This document shows positions 35,565 to 46,639 of a stretch of 64,000 nt of DNA, in pieces. This DNA is from Ampelocalamus luodianensis (taxonomy: Eukaryota; Streptophyta; Magnoliopsida; Poales; Poaceae). A program made the translations under genes and the position numbers. Where the stretch lies: the NCBI GenBank assembly GCA_036346255.1, contig CM070638.1:42098394-42162393 (forward strand), given 5' to 3'. The notes beneath the pieces are model-generated. The model was not told where the DNA came from and searched no databases. It saw nothing but the letters and a program-made list of their open reading frames with translations. How positions within the stretch are numbered: position 1 is the first letter of the stretch; every line of letters starts with the position of its first letter.

Positions 35565-37172
35565 TGTTTTCCTGTCTCGAGCGGTCTGACCGGCCGTTGG
35601 TTGGCAGTCAGATCAGTGGGTGGTCAGACCGACTAGGAGCAATTTAAGTGCGGGGAAGGCGGTGAACTTCATGGAATAAGCCAAAGTCGTGAGTTTCAGC
35701 GTATAGGTGTTGCATGATACATGTTTTGGCTAACGTGGGTCAAGTTGCGAAGAAATTATACCCAAAATTGATTTATTGGTCTATTGTTGTGTAGGTGGCT
35801 TGGCAACGACGATGATGATCAGGACTAGGCTAGGAGAGATAAGGTCCAGAACGATCAAGGATGCTAGGTGAAGTCGTTGGACTCAAGCATGACGCAAGAT
35901 GGACAAGAAAGACAGAACAAGAGGATCGATGTGACGGGTTGCATCAAGTGGTGCAAGGGTCGGTGCAAGTGTCATGATGGTTCCGGTAGGAGCCGGATGG
36001 GAGAGACTTGCCGACATGAAGTGAGCCAGTGATCAACCTACACATGATGAAGCATAGAATTGCTTCATGACAATTGTACTCGGTCTTCGAAGAAGGATCA
36101 AGAAGGGGTATTTTGGTATCTTCGTCAAACTACCTGGTTGGTGACATTTTGAGAAATCATAACATAAGACGGCACAAGGAGAGGCAGTTGAGATCAAGAG
36201 AAAACGAAGATCATGAAGAGATGGATTCGAGAGACCAGCTTCGTCATCCACTTTGAGAAGCGTGTGTGATTGTAAACCTATTTGTGTCTGGGCTTGTGTG
36301 GGCTTAACATGTGCCCGATTAGGTTTTCTCTTTTGACCTAGCATCCACTATAAAAGGAAGAGGTGCAGAATTTGCACCTTGATCTCTTCCACGAAAGGAA
36401 ACCAAATTTGTGATTTGGGAAAAATGGAAATAGAGGAGGCTAGGGTTTGTGGGAGATGGATATATTGAGTGCTTAAGTGTTGAGCTTTTGTCCTCTATGG
36501 TGGAATGGCTGTAAACCAACAATCTCTTAAATCAATTCAAGCAGGGTTTGCCCCGAGATGAGTCTTTTCTTGTTCTTACTCTCTCTTTAATGCCTTTGAG
36601 ATTTTGTGTGTTCCTTTTATTTTCCTTGGGTCTTTTGCTATGATCTAGCTTGCTAGGATAGGTGGAAATCTATCTTGGGTCATCTTGACCATCATTCACC
36701 CGTGAGCAAGTTTTTAGATCAAAGTTTGAATTTTCTCAGTTCTTGTGCCTTATTGATCTCATCTAAGAAATTTGTGAAACCTTGGCTTCGATCATCTCGA
36801 TCGTCTATTGGACTAGGTTTCTCACATTCTTGATAAGCTATGATTGAAATCTCAGTGAAATGTGAATCACGGGATTGAAAGTTAGATCGATTTATGATCT
36901 TGTCGGGCTATAGTTCCTGTAGCCAGCGGTTAGATCGCTAGTCACTAGAGGTCAGATCGGCCAGTGGTCAGACCGCAGAGCCAGGCGGTCAAACCGGCCA
37001 TGACATTTTTTTTGCCTGGGAGATTCTTAGTCTCAACATAAGACTTCCAATGTGTTTATTCTCTGATCTTCATAGCTTTCATAGATACTGGAGTGAAGAA
37101 GTTGAATACCATCGGAGTCGAGAAAGAGTAGGTGCTCCTATTCACCCCTCTAGTCACCGTTCTGGTCCAACA
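35565..37172 (+). mobile_element. Solo LTR 'G' (1608 bp)
   Basis: It starts TGTTTTCCTGTC and ends CTGGTCCAACA. GTTGA is duplicated on both sides (35560-35564 and 37173-37177). No primer-binding site or coding sequence adjoins it. A TATA box on the plus strand gives the orientation. It contains several CAGACCG/CGGTCTGAC-type short inverted motifs. The superfamily cannot be told from the LTR alone. The open frame at 36033-36344 on the minus strand is antisense to the element and not supported. Confidence 0.8.
36349..36355 (+). promoter_or_regulatory. TATA box of solo LTR G
   Basis: TATAAAA in CCACTATAAAAGGAAG, in the middle of the LTR, as expected for the U3/R boundary. Confidence 0.5.
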
Positions 37173-37262
37173 GTTGAAAGTTTTAAATCTGAACTCAAAG
37201 TTCTTAGTTGAAAGTTCAAATTCAAATAGAAGGCTTTCAAATACAAATTGAAAGTTCTCAGT

Positions 37263-37644
37263 GCCACAATATAATGTTTTATTGTTTCCACAGAAGACCA
37301 TAGAAATGCTTTGATACATGATGCAACCACCGCACAAGCTACTTCTTGTTATACTGCTGCAAACAACAAAAGATATTAATGTTGCGGATGGGAAGCATCC
37401 TTCTTCCTATTCAGGGCGGATCCAATAATAGGACAAGCTTATGCGGCCACCCGAGATATGTCGCCAGTGGGACCCCCAACCCATCCACCTTAATATCCGC
37501 TATGAGCGAGCTCTGCTCGGTGGAACAAAAAGAAAGGTGAGCGTCGTCCTAGAGAGCTAGGCCAAAGGACTGAGAGAGAGTATTGGGCCACCGACCACAT
37601 GACGAGGAACTAAGTATGGCCCAGCCTAGTATCAACTAGTCACA
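37263..37644. other. Intergenic, no recognised feature
   Basis: No gene or repeat was recognised. The 64-codon open frame at 37346-37540 has no supporting features. Confidence 0.4.
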
Positions 37645-37649
37645 TGGTT

Positions 37650-40600
37650 TGTAACATCCCAAGTTTGGACTTGTGTTTCAAATGTAAGAAAATGAGTAGA
37701 AATTTAAACTTTTTCTTACACCTTGTATTTCCTGTATGGTCTGGAAAGTTCTTGTACAAGAATTATGGAAATACAAAGTCACAAGTCTTTTTGACCAAAA
37801 CCTTGCCCTTCAAAAACCTTTTTGTCAAATCTTGTGATCATTCCTTGGAAATATTTTTTCTATGTTCTAGGGTTGATGTGTGACCCCTCTGAAAAATTTC
37901 ACAATTTTTAGAAATTGTTTGAATGCTTTTGGGGGTCAGTCAAACCTGTTTGAATTTTAGTCAAACCTTGGCTCAGCACCTTGCAGAATTGTTGGAGGAA
38001 AATGTACAGCACCAAAACCTCTAAAAATTTTATACAAGGTCAATACCTTAGTTAGCAAGCTCCAGTAAACATTTCAGAATTTTTGGAGATGTTTTGCTAC
38101 CTTAAACAATTCCCCGAAGTCCAGCTCAACTCAAAATCCAAAATTCAAACCCTAGTTCGAAGTCCGACTCGGACTCGAGCGCACTCCACCTTCGGCTCTG
38201 GTTGGACCAAGTCCTTAAGCCACACTCGAGCTTGGGGTTGAGCGCGTGTGGTTGGGCCGTTGGATTTCAATCCAACGTCCCAGACCTCCCTGCCGCTCTC
38301 GGACCTCCAGAGAACTTGAGAGCTCTGGGCCATCCGATTCTAATCTAAGGGCTCACGACCTCCCCGAGCCCTCCTATGTTCTTCCTCCTTCTTCCTCGCG
38401 CCGTGCGTTCAACAGTGAGCAGTATGGGTTAGGTCTTGTCATGCGCCCCGTCAACGTCTCGCTGGTCGGGACAATAGCTGCGTGGCAGTGCTTTCGGCCA
38501 AAGCCGTGTCTCGCGCTGCTCCCGCCGTTCCCAGCTCTGTCGCAGATTTGAGCTCGACTGTAGCTCGCCGCGGGGGCCCTCTCTCTTTGTGCCGTGCTCG
38601 TTAGCTTCAAAAAGCTTCCGAGCTCCTCCCTAGTCCCCTTCCACACCTCCAATCACCCTAGAGCCCCCCTCTCCTTGTGGTTTAGAGCAAATCATTAGGG
38701 AACCCGTTTCCGCCATTTTTTTCGGCCGTGAAGCTCGGTGGTGGGAGTGGAGCTCCAGTGGTTTCCTAGTCCATTCTTCACTTTATTCTTGGACCTCTTG
38801 TCGTCGCAAGGCGTCTCCCTAACTCGATTTGGGTTGCATTCTCAGGAACCACCCAATTTGAAGTTTGGAGATCTTCGCGGCCAAAAAGAGTTTCATCGTC
38901 CCCAACTCCGTTGAGTGCTCCCCGTTCGATTCTTTGTCCCTGGAGCACCCCAGGACCTCTGCGAAACTTTTCTCACCATTCTTTTCGCCTCTAGTTGCTC
39001 AGAGCACCTTGCCGTCGCTGTCATCCCCAACTCCGGCGTCGGTCCCCGCCGCTAGCACTGCTCCGAGCTCCCTCGGTCCTCTTCTGTGCCCTGGTGAGTT
39101 CGCAATACCTCCCTGTAGCTCGAGCACTAGCTGGATTAGGTCGTAGCGGTGCCTTTTCGTATTTTTGATTTTTACCAAAAAGTGTCCTCCGCCCCTCTCT
39201 GGCTAGCCGGTGATTTAGGCCTGCTCCGCCGTCAAGAGTGCTCCCATTAGGTTCGTAATAGTATTAGGAACGTTTTGGTGTAGATGGTTCGCGTCGCCGT
39301 GGCCTTGGTTGTCGGCAACGTGCCGGCAAGCAAACCGCGGTAGTCTATACTTTGTAGAATTTTCGACAAGTTCCCAGACCTTCCCAGTGTAATCTCAGCT
39401 GTTGAGAACCTCCCTAGGTTTAGATCTAAGCCTTAGACTCCTTTCCTAAAAGCTTTAGTCTTAAGACCACCCCCCTAGTTAATCTCAACCGTTTAGGAGC
39501 ACCTCGTGTTAGATCGTAGCCATTGGGCCTTCTCTGTGGAAACTTAAGTTGCAAGACCTCCCTCCGCTTCGATCTCAGCCGTTAAAGACCTTTTCGAGGA
39601 TAGATCTGGACCTTAGGTTCTTTCTGTAAGACCCTAAGTGCCAGGACCTCCCCTAGCTTAAATCCTGACCGTTAAAACCTCCCTAGGCCGAATCTTAGCC
39701 ATAGGGTTCATCCTCAGTGTTTTCGCAAAAGACCACTATGGTCATTTTGTGAAGACCACCCCCAGGACCTCTCTCGGGGTCTTCTTTGCAAAAGACCACC
39801 CCTGGTCCTTGTAAAGAGAACCTCCGGACCTCCCTATTGGTTAGATTCTAGCCGTCTAGGACCACCCTGGTTAAATCCTAGCCGTTTAGGTCACCTTCGT
39901 GCGCAAAAGACCTCCCTGTGGTCATTTTTACAAAAACCACCCTCGGGACCTCCTTTGGGGTCCTCTTTGCAAAAGACCACCCCTTGGTCTTTTGCAAAGG
40001 AAACCCCAGGACCTCCCCTTCCCGTGTGTCTTGACCTTCAGGACCACCCCCGGTGAGATCTTGACCGTTCAGGACCTGCTAGTGGAGATCTGAGCCGTTG
40101 GGACCTCCCTCTGTTAAGATCTTGTCTTTGCGGACCTCCTCGTGCTGATCTTGACCATTGAAGACCTCCCCATGGAGATCTGAGCCGTTCAAGACCTCCC
40201 CTCTGTTAGACGTCATCTTTAAGGACCTCTCCCGATTAAATCTAGGCCGTCCAGGACCTCCTTTGGTAAATCTTGGCCGTCCCAGACCTCCTCCGTTAGG
40301 ACCTTAACCTTAGGACCTTCCCGTAGCTCTGGACCGTTGGATCTTCATCTAACGGACTGGACCTCCTCGGCAGATTAGGGCTCCTAGCATTCTAGTTCTT
40401 GTGGACCGCCTGTTTTCTTTTCAGCGGTCAAGATCGATTGGGCCGTTCGGGTCACCCGAACGTCCCATTCATTGTTGACCGTTGGATCTAGATCCAACGG
40501 TGGATCGCGTATGGCGCGGTGCGCGTTCGTTCGGCCCTCGTGCTTGGGCCATTCGATTCGCGATCAATGGCCCAGGAGTTCCTCGTCGTTTCTTTTTAAA

Positions 40601-43026
40601 TAGGTTTTGTTTAATTCTGGTAAGTCTTTATTTGACAACTGAAAATTATTTTAAACTTTGAAAACTCATAACTAATTTGTTTTAAATCCTGTTAAGATGA
40701 TTCTAACTGTGTTAAATTCATGTTTAACAAAAATTTAATCTAAAAATACTTTTAGGCATTGTTCTGTGCCAAAAAATTTTATAAACAATATTAACTTGTT
40801 TTTAGCCATTATTTAATATTCCAGAAATTCAACTAAAACTTGTAAAATGCATAACTTTTTCTCTGTAATTCCAAACTGAGCAAACTAAACTTTGTTAAAA
40901 TCCTCTAGTAATGTACTTTAGTGTAGAATAGGTTTTAATGTGATCTTTGCCCTTGAAATAAATGATACCCTAGTTTTACAACTTTAAAAAATCATAAGTA
41001 AGTCAATTTAACTCCAAATGAAGTAAACCCAATTTTGCTAACCTTAGAATACCAGTATCTGCCTACCATAAAAATTTTAAGTTCCAGATCTTTCTAGAAA
41101 TTTATGCCATGAACAGTACCAGTAATTAATTTAGTTTGAATTTCCAGGCTGAGAAAAATTGTTTAGGTTGTAACTTTTTCATACTTAATCCAAATAAAAT
41201 GATTCTTGTTCCTAAATTTGTCTAAAATCATGCTATACCTTCTGTATAAATTTCTTGGGTTTTGGATGACTTTGGCTTTTGAGTTTCTTTTGTTGTTCGT
41301 CGTTTTTATTAGATTTTTCCGTTCTTTTGATAGGTTCCAATGATTGTGTTGATTGCGTGAGTGATCCTTTGCAGCAAACAAGTGACCTCCAGCAAGGTAA
41401 GCAGTGTAACATCATTTGATCATATTGCCCCTATTACTTTCAAAGTCTAATATCTTGTTTGCAAAAACTAAGTATACATGCTTCTTGTGTCAAGGTTAAT
41501 TTTTGTCGATTAGAGGTAGCTAATCCTATTGCATTGTTGCCCTGAAATTATTCACCCCCGTCACTACCTTAGGTTATTATCCTCACTGGTGAATTAGAGC
41601 CCGGTGGATGATTTATGGTCGTTTTATTGCCTTTACGATATGATGCTTAGCGATGCTTAGTTACCGGTAGAATTGGACGGTTATCGACTTAGTCGATGAC
41701 CTTGATCACAAAACTTATTATTGCTTATGATCATTATCTTGTACTTTGTTTATCTGTGAAAACTAAAACTGAAAACAAAATGATTTCGACTTGGGCACAA
41801 TGGTAAGATGGTGTGCTTTTGGGTGTGACTAGAATGGTGCCCAAGTCAACAAGGACCGAACATCTTGTTACACTAAACCAAGCATTTTTGCGTGCTAACC
41901 ACACTAGAGGGTATGGGACCTCTCTTGGCTTAGTACTTTGGCGTATGTTGGCTACGAGTCGCAGGAGGGCGTGTGTGTGTGGTGTTGTGGTAAAATGAGG
42001 TGATTTGTGTGTTGGGAGCATTGTAGTTGTCCGAAAAGCTTTACCCCGAGGGGTAGTTGTCTTTTCGGCTTTACAATGTAAGCGTATGGTTTTCTGGCCA
42101 TACGAGCGGCTCATAGTTGATACACAATATTGGAAACGTCTCGAAAGACTTAGCCATACCGACACACCAAAGGAAGTGTGCTTAATAGCTTGGCAAAAAG
42201 GCGGTCTGAAGTGTGGGTACATTGGTACACCCCTGCAGGGTTAAAACTATTCGAATAGCCTCGTCCTAGGTTATGGACATGCTTGGCAAGGTCTTTCAAG
42301 AGTTAGACTACAACTTTTTTTTTAATTAAAACTTGATGTGGGTGGTACGAGTGGGTAACTCGTGCTATTGTTGTGATGGCTGTTGGGTTAGTCACCTCCA
42401 GGATGTCTTTATGTTATTACTTTTCGTCTCGCTGTTATTTCTGCAAATAAAATTCAGATTGTTAAAACTGCCTTCAAACTATTACATATTGCAAATAAAA
42501 TTTGCTTTATGCTGAAAATAACCTTTGAGCCTTCTCCTTTGATTAAAGCCTGCATGTAGTAGTAACTAAGTTTGTTACCCGTAAGTCTTGCGAGTACATT
42601 TTTGTACTTATTTGCTTTGCTTGTTTGTTGCAGAGAAAGTTGATCCCTAAGGGATCGGCTTTTGTGAGTGTTGCTGCAATGTGGACGACTAGCTTAGCGG
42701 CCTGGTCGGATTGCCTTATGGGTGTATGGCAAACCGGTTGGCTTTTGTTCATAGCCATCTTATGGCATTTTGCTTTCGCTGTTGTCTAACTCTTTTAGCT
42801 AGTTCTTGGCCGGTTGGCCTCTCTTTTGTAATGACTCTATATTATGTATGTCTTTTGTTAGACTTGTTGTTATGTGTTGTATGGAATTGATGCATGATTT
42901 TGTAAAGATGTATATGTGATGTAATTCTGGGAAGCACATGTCCATCGAGATACAATGTATTTTGTTTGTGATGCTAGAGCTAATGGAAGGCTAAGTATTA
43001 CAAGCTAAATAAACTGGGATCTCACA
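37650..43026 (+). mobile_element. Solo LTR 'C', Gypsy type (5377 bp)
   Basis: It starts TGTAACATCCCAAGTTTGG and ends AACTGGGATCTCACA. Flanks TGGTT (37645-37649) and TGGTC (43027-43031) agree at four of five bases. Both ends resemble LTR D and element F (an AAATAAA..TGG-GAT/GGTC-CTCACA end and TTTCAAATGTAA near the start), so all belong to one LTR lineage. The palindrome CTATTCGAATAG is at 42247-42258. A minisatellite fills about 1 kb. No primer-binding site or coding region is present. Confidence 0.8.
39390..40370. repeat. Minisatellite of ~40-bp units in LTR C
   Basis: About twenty degenerate units combine AGGACCTCCC with TTAGATCTTGACCGTT or ATCTGAGCCGTT, interrupted by CAAAAGACCACCC blocks. 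Unit length varies, from about 35 to 60 bp. It is absent from the shorter LTRs D and F, which helps explain why LTR C is longest. Confidence 0.75.
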
Positions 43027-43031
43027 TGGTC

Positions 43032-43434
43032 AAAGCTCCCTCCTACACTTTGGAGGAGGGAAGCTCGAGCAGCCCAAACGAGGTATCAAGCTAGCCCTAG
43101 CGGCTGTCGGCTAGCATACGAGGTAGACCTAAAGCAGTGCGCACCCACTGGTGCTTAAGGAAATTAGTTGAAAATAGAATAGATTGGGATTTGTGATTAT
43201 TTGAATGTTGATTTTTTATATTTGAATAGCTATTTTAGAATTGTATTGTGTTGGTGCAAATACCGGTGCAAGAGGAACCGTGGTGGTTATCCCACCCAAT
43301 CAAAAAATTAGCCCTTGGTCCACCACTATTCCTGTTCATCACAAGCTGCTTCTTTCCATGTTGCTGCAAGCATGTGAAGCACACGGGAATTGTGCGCTAC
43401 ATGGCAAACACCTGGAATTGGAAGAAATTATGAA
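43032..43434. other. Intergenic between LTR C and LTR H
   Basis: No gene is supported. A plus-strand open frame (from 43241) reads LLLSMLLQACEAHGNCALHG near its end, which faintly resembles a PPR end motif. It runs into LTR H and has no repeats, so no call is made. Confidence 0.35.
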
Positions 43435-44212
43435 TGCAGTGTTGGTGATATGCCCTAGAGGCAATCATAGAGATGATTGTATCACATCTTTGTTTATGAG
43501 TTATTGAATAAATGTTATTCTGTTCCTTGGATGAATCATCAGTTATATAGATCAACGGGTATGTGCCTTGTTGGTGAAACTCTTTAACCTATATGATGTC
43601 GTTCTAAAAGTATCCCTGGTCAAATGTTGCTTGTCGGAACACTAGTAACTCTACGACCAGCACATGTATTGATTGTTGATCATGTTTCACTGGTCATGGA
43701 TATGGGGATATCGAATCAATAATGTGGACACATGTTAGAGAACTTGGGGTTGGATTGACCCACCTTGAGACACTGCTGAGATTGTTATGATTCTATATGT
43801 CATCAGTTGGTCTCAAACAATGATGATGTATAATCCTTAGACCTGAGATCAACATGGTTCCCAACATGTGTAATAGCATTCTTAGGTGTTGCCAAACGCT
43901 ACTCGTAACTGGGTAGTTATAAATGTAGCTTTCGGGTATACTATGAAACATACAGAGGGATGTGACTGGTCGGATATGGGATTTTCCCATCCTAACATAA
44001 CCGGAGTGATATCTCTGGACACCTCGAAGTGGTCGGATAAAGAAAGTGCATGGCTATGTCACTCGTGGTCGAAAAGTTCGACCACATAAGGTTATCCGAT
44101 ACTCGATCGAGAAAGTATTGAACAGTCCATGGATGACATATATCTCACCTGGAGTTCAAACCAAATATCGTAAGGCAAAGGGAGAATACACAAGTAGGTC
44201 GCTTAGTTCGAT

Positions 44213-44466
44213 CAGTTACAGACTGGTCGTATGGAGATACGAGCTGGTCGTAGACTGGTCGAACATTATCACAGAGTGTCGAAACCTGGTCGTAAGAAGT
44301 TACAAACTGGTCGAGACTAAATATGAACTGGTCGTACACAGTTTTAGACTGGTCGTACTTAAGTACTAGTTGGTCGTAAGGTTAGCAGGAATCGTCGCAT
44401 TTAAATACTGATCGTCGTGACGAGGTACGAGTTGATCGTAAGTGATGAGGACCTGGTCGTAGATCA
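44213..44466. repeat. CTGGTCGTA array in LTR H
   Basis: About ten copies of ACTGGTCGTA or GTTGGTCGTA separated by 10-15 bp. It is the plus-strand version of the array in the nested Copia LTRs but longer. Confidence 0.75.
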
Positions 44467-44689
44467 TATTGCATTAAGGTTTGTCCGATATAATTTGTGT
44501 GTATTCGGGAATCGTTATGTCCTGCTAGGGACCGCTATGACTCGTGGTCGGAAAAAGGTTTTCGAGTAGTAACCGACTACGCATAAACCTAACGGGTCAC
44601 ACACTTAATAGGTTGGAACAAACATGTTCAGATAGGATCCGTCATGGACACTATATAAGGAGATGCTTGAGGCTATTGGGATATACGAG

Positions 44690-44709
44690 AGAGAGAGAGA
44701 GAGAGAGAC
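44690..44709. repeat. GA microsatellite
   Basis: An uninterrupted (GA)n run of about 20 bp downstream of the TATA box of LTR H. Confidence 0.8.
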
Positions 44710-45111
44710 GTGAGTTACTCCACCAAAACCCTAGCCGCCATCTTCCCGAGAGTACCCCACCGTGCGACTTGGTGCTAGCACACCGGCGCACAGTTGTTCC
44801 TTCTCTGGACGTGTGGATACCGTAGAGGCGCTACTGCTGTTGCTATTGCGCTTGAGGACGATCTGCGATCTTCACAAAGGAACTACAAAGGTTGCTGGAA
44901 GAGACGATCGACTCGCAAGGATGTCGGACGATCGACTATGACCACTACATCGACGCGCTCTTCGTTGGACCAGGCTACTCCAACTCATCTTCTGCTGCAC
45001 TGCGCGTCTGGTGGTAATGATCTGTGATTATCTGCTTGCTTGACTTCCTAGTTTACGTGGTAGAAATTTTGATTTGATGCTATCGTAGTCTACCCATATC
45101 CCTACATGCGG

Positions 45112-46639
45112 ATTGGTGATGAAATTTACGTAGCAATGCTCCTTTTCTCTGGTTATTATGGCAATATACGGTGCAATTGCCTGCCTAATTACGGGCGTAA
45201 TACTCATTCTCACCATGCCATTAGTGGAGGTGATGGAGGGGCCTGATTAGACAAAGTTGGATAGCTTTGGGGCTCAAATTAAGATATTAATAGTTTAAGA
45301 GCTCGATCGAACAAATTGGGATGGTTTAGGAGCTTATAGTGAAATTTTGACCTTTTAAAACATCAATTCAAAATCTAGGGCTTGCACACAAATTTAGTGA
45401 GGTTTGTTTTACCATACCCATATTTATTCTCTCATATGCATTTATTGACTTGCCGTGGGAGTGGCGAGGGTGGGCGCGGTGTAGATGCACAGCGGTGGTG
45501 AGAAGACGAGGTTGCGCTCGGCGTTTGTGTTGGCAATGAGCTTGGTGAGGGCGACGGCGTGAGCACTGTCGTTGAGGTGGAGTCAGCCGGTGGTTTGCCT
45601 GGCTTGGTGAGGCCGACGGTGAGCGGCGTCGTTGGACTGGGGGTGTTACCTAGCTGGTTTGTGCTCTAATGGAATAATGCAATTGGAGATATTGGGAAAA
45701 CCATGAATGTTTTTGCTTGGTCCGGCAACAATGATGAAGCTGCTTGGTGGTCGTAGCTAAATGCATGCCTCTTTATGTCCTGTTGGGTAGAGCTCTAGAT
45801 TCTTATCTTTTAGATTCTTATGATCATTTGAGAATCTGGAGCTATCTCAAAAAAAGAGTTTGGCTAATAGGTTGGCTCAAAAATCATACGAGAGAGGATT
45901 ATAGGCAAATAGACCATATTACCCCTGGTTATAATACTTCAATTGTATTTGTGTCTTTCTCCTATGTATTTGTATACAAATTATAGAATTTTCCCCCCAA
46001 ATTTGTTAAGATCATATGAATGTATATACATTGTATTTGTACACAATGCCAGGTAACATAGCATTTACACTTCATGATGGATTACAACTGTTGGCAAATA
46101 ACGAATTAACGCACAACCATTGATCGTGTACAAATAATGCAATGTTTAAGCGAATAATTCTCAATTTGCAATGCAATGCAGTCACGAGCATGTCCCCTTG
46201 TTGGAGCTATATTGTTCAAGCAAATAATTACTGTTCAAATTTTACAATGAGAGTATAAGCAAATTTTGTACTGTTCACGCTGCGATAGATGAAGCAACCA
46301 TCTACGATAACCAACCTTTATTTGAGACCTCAAACTATCCAAGTTACATAAACGCAGAAACTAGATCATGCTCGCATAGGCAATAACTGCCTCTGAGCTG
46401 GAGATATTGTATTCATATCGTATAAGTGTTCAAATAGTAATTAAATACTATTACATAGAAGTATTGAAATGATAAATAAGTCATAACAAAAGACCACAAA
46501 ATATCGTAGTGTGTTCATCATCCTGATTGAGCAATTGCACTTGTAGGGTCATTATAGAAACTATCCATAGATATATCACTCGTTTGCGATGTTGACGCAT
46601 CCGATGCATCCTTCTTGTTAATCATTTTCTAAAGATGCA
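45112..46639. other. Intergenic, AT-rich
   Basis: No gene was recognised. It contains a GC-rich patch at about 45460-45640 and a short hairpin (45791-45843). The open frame at 45744-45986 has no homology that I can see. Confidence 0.4.
45791..45843. repeat. Short inverted repeat (hairpin)
   Basis: AGCTCTAGATTCT at 45791 is the inverse of AGAATCTGGAGCT at 45831-45843 with one mismatch, around a 27-bp loop. It could be the core of a small MITE. Confidence 0.45.

Larger units (their letters stand above)
35380..37262. repeat. Degenerate array of ~30-bp units, split by LTR G
   Basis: Units resembling GTTTTAAATCTGAATTGAAA and GTTCTCAGTTGAAAG repeat from about 35380 to 35564 and resume from 37173 to about 37262. 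The copies are strongly diverged. LTR G inserted at one GTTGA in the array. Confidence 0.65.
43440..45106 (+). mobile_element. Solo LTR 'H', BARE/Angela-like Copia (1667 bp)
   Basis: It starts TGTTGGTGATATGCCC followed by TAGAGGCAATCATAGAG, the same start as the nested Copia element, and ends ATATCCCTACA. Flanks are TGCAG (43435-43439) and TGCGG (45107-45111), one mismatch. It carries the CTGGTCGTA array and a TATA box (TATATAA, 44652-44658). No primer-binding site or coding region adjoins it. Confidence 0.8.

Noticed and set aside
43241..43507. Possible PPR-like end motif on the plus strand (LLQACEAHGNC)
   Set aside because: A single weak match that runs into LTR H, on the strand opposite the PPR pseudogene. 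Not enough to call.
44213..44466. Regular repeat-spacer pattern reminiscent of a CRISPR array
   Set aside because: The repeats are 9-10 bp and degenerate, the spacers are related to each other, and the array lies in a plant Copia LTR shared with two other LTRs.
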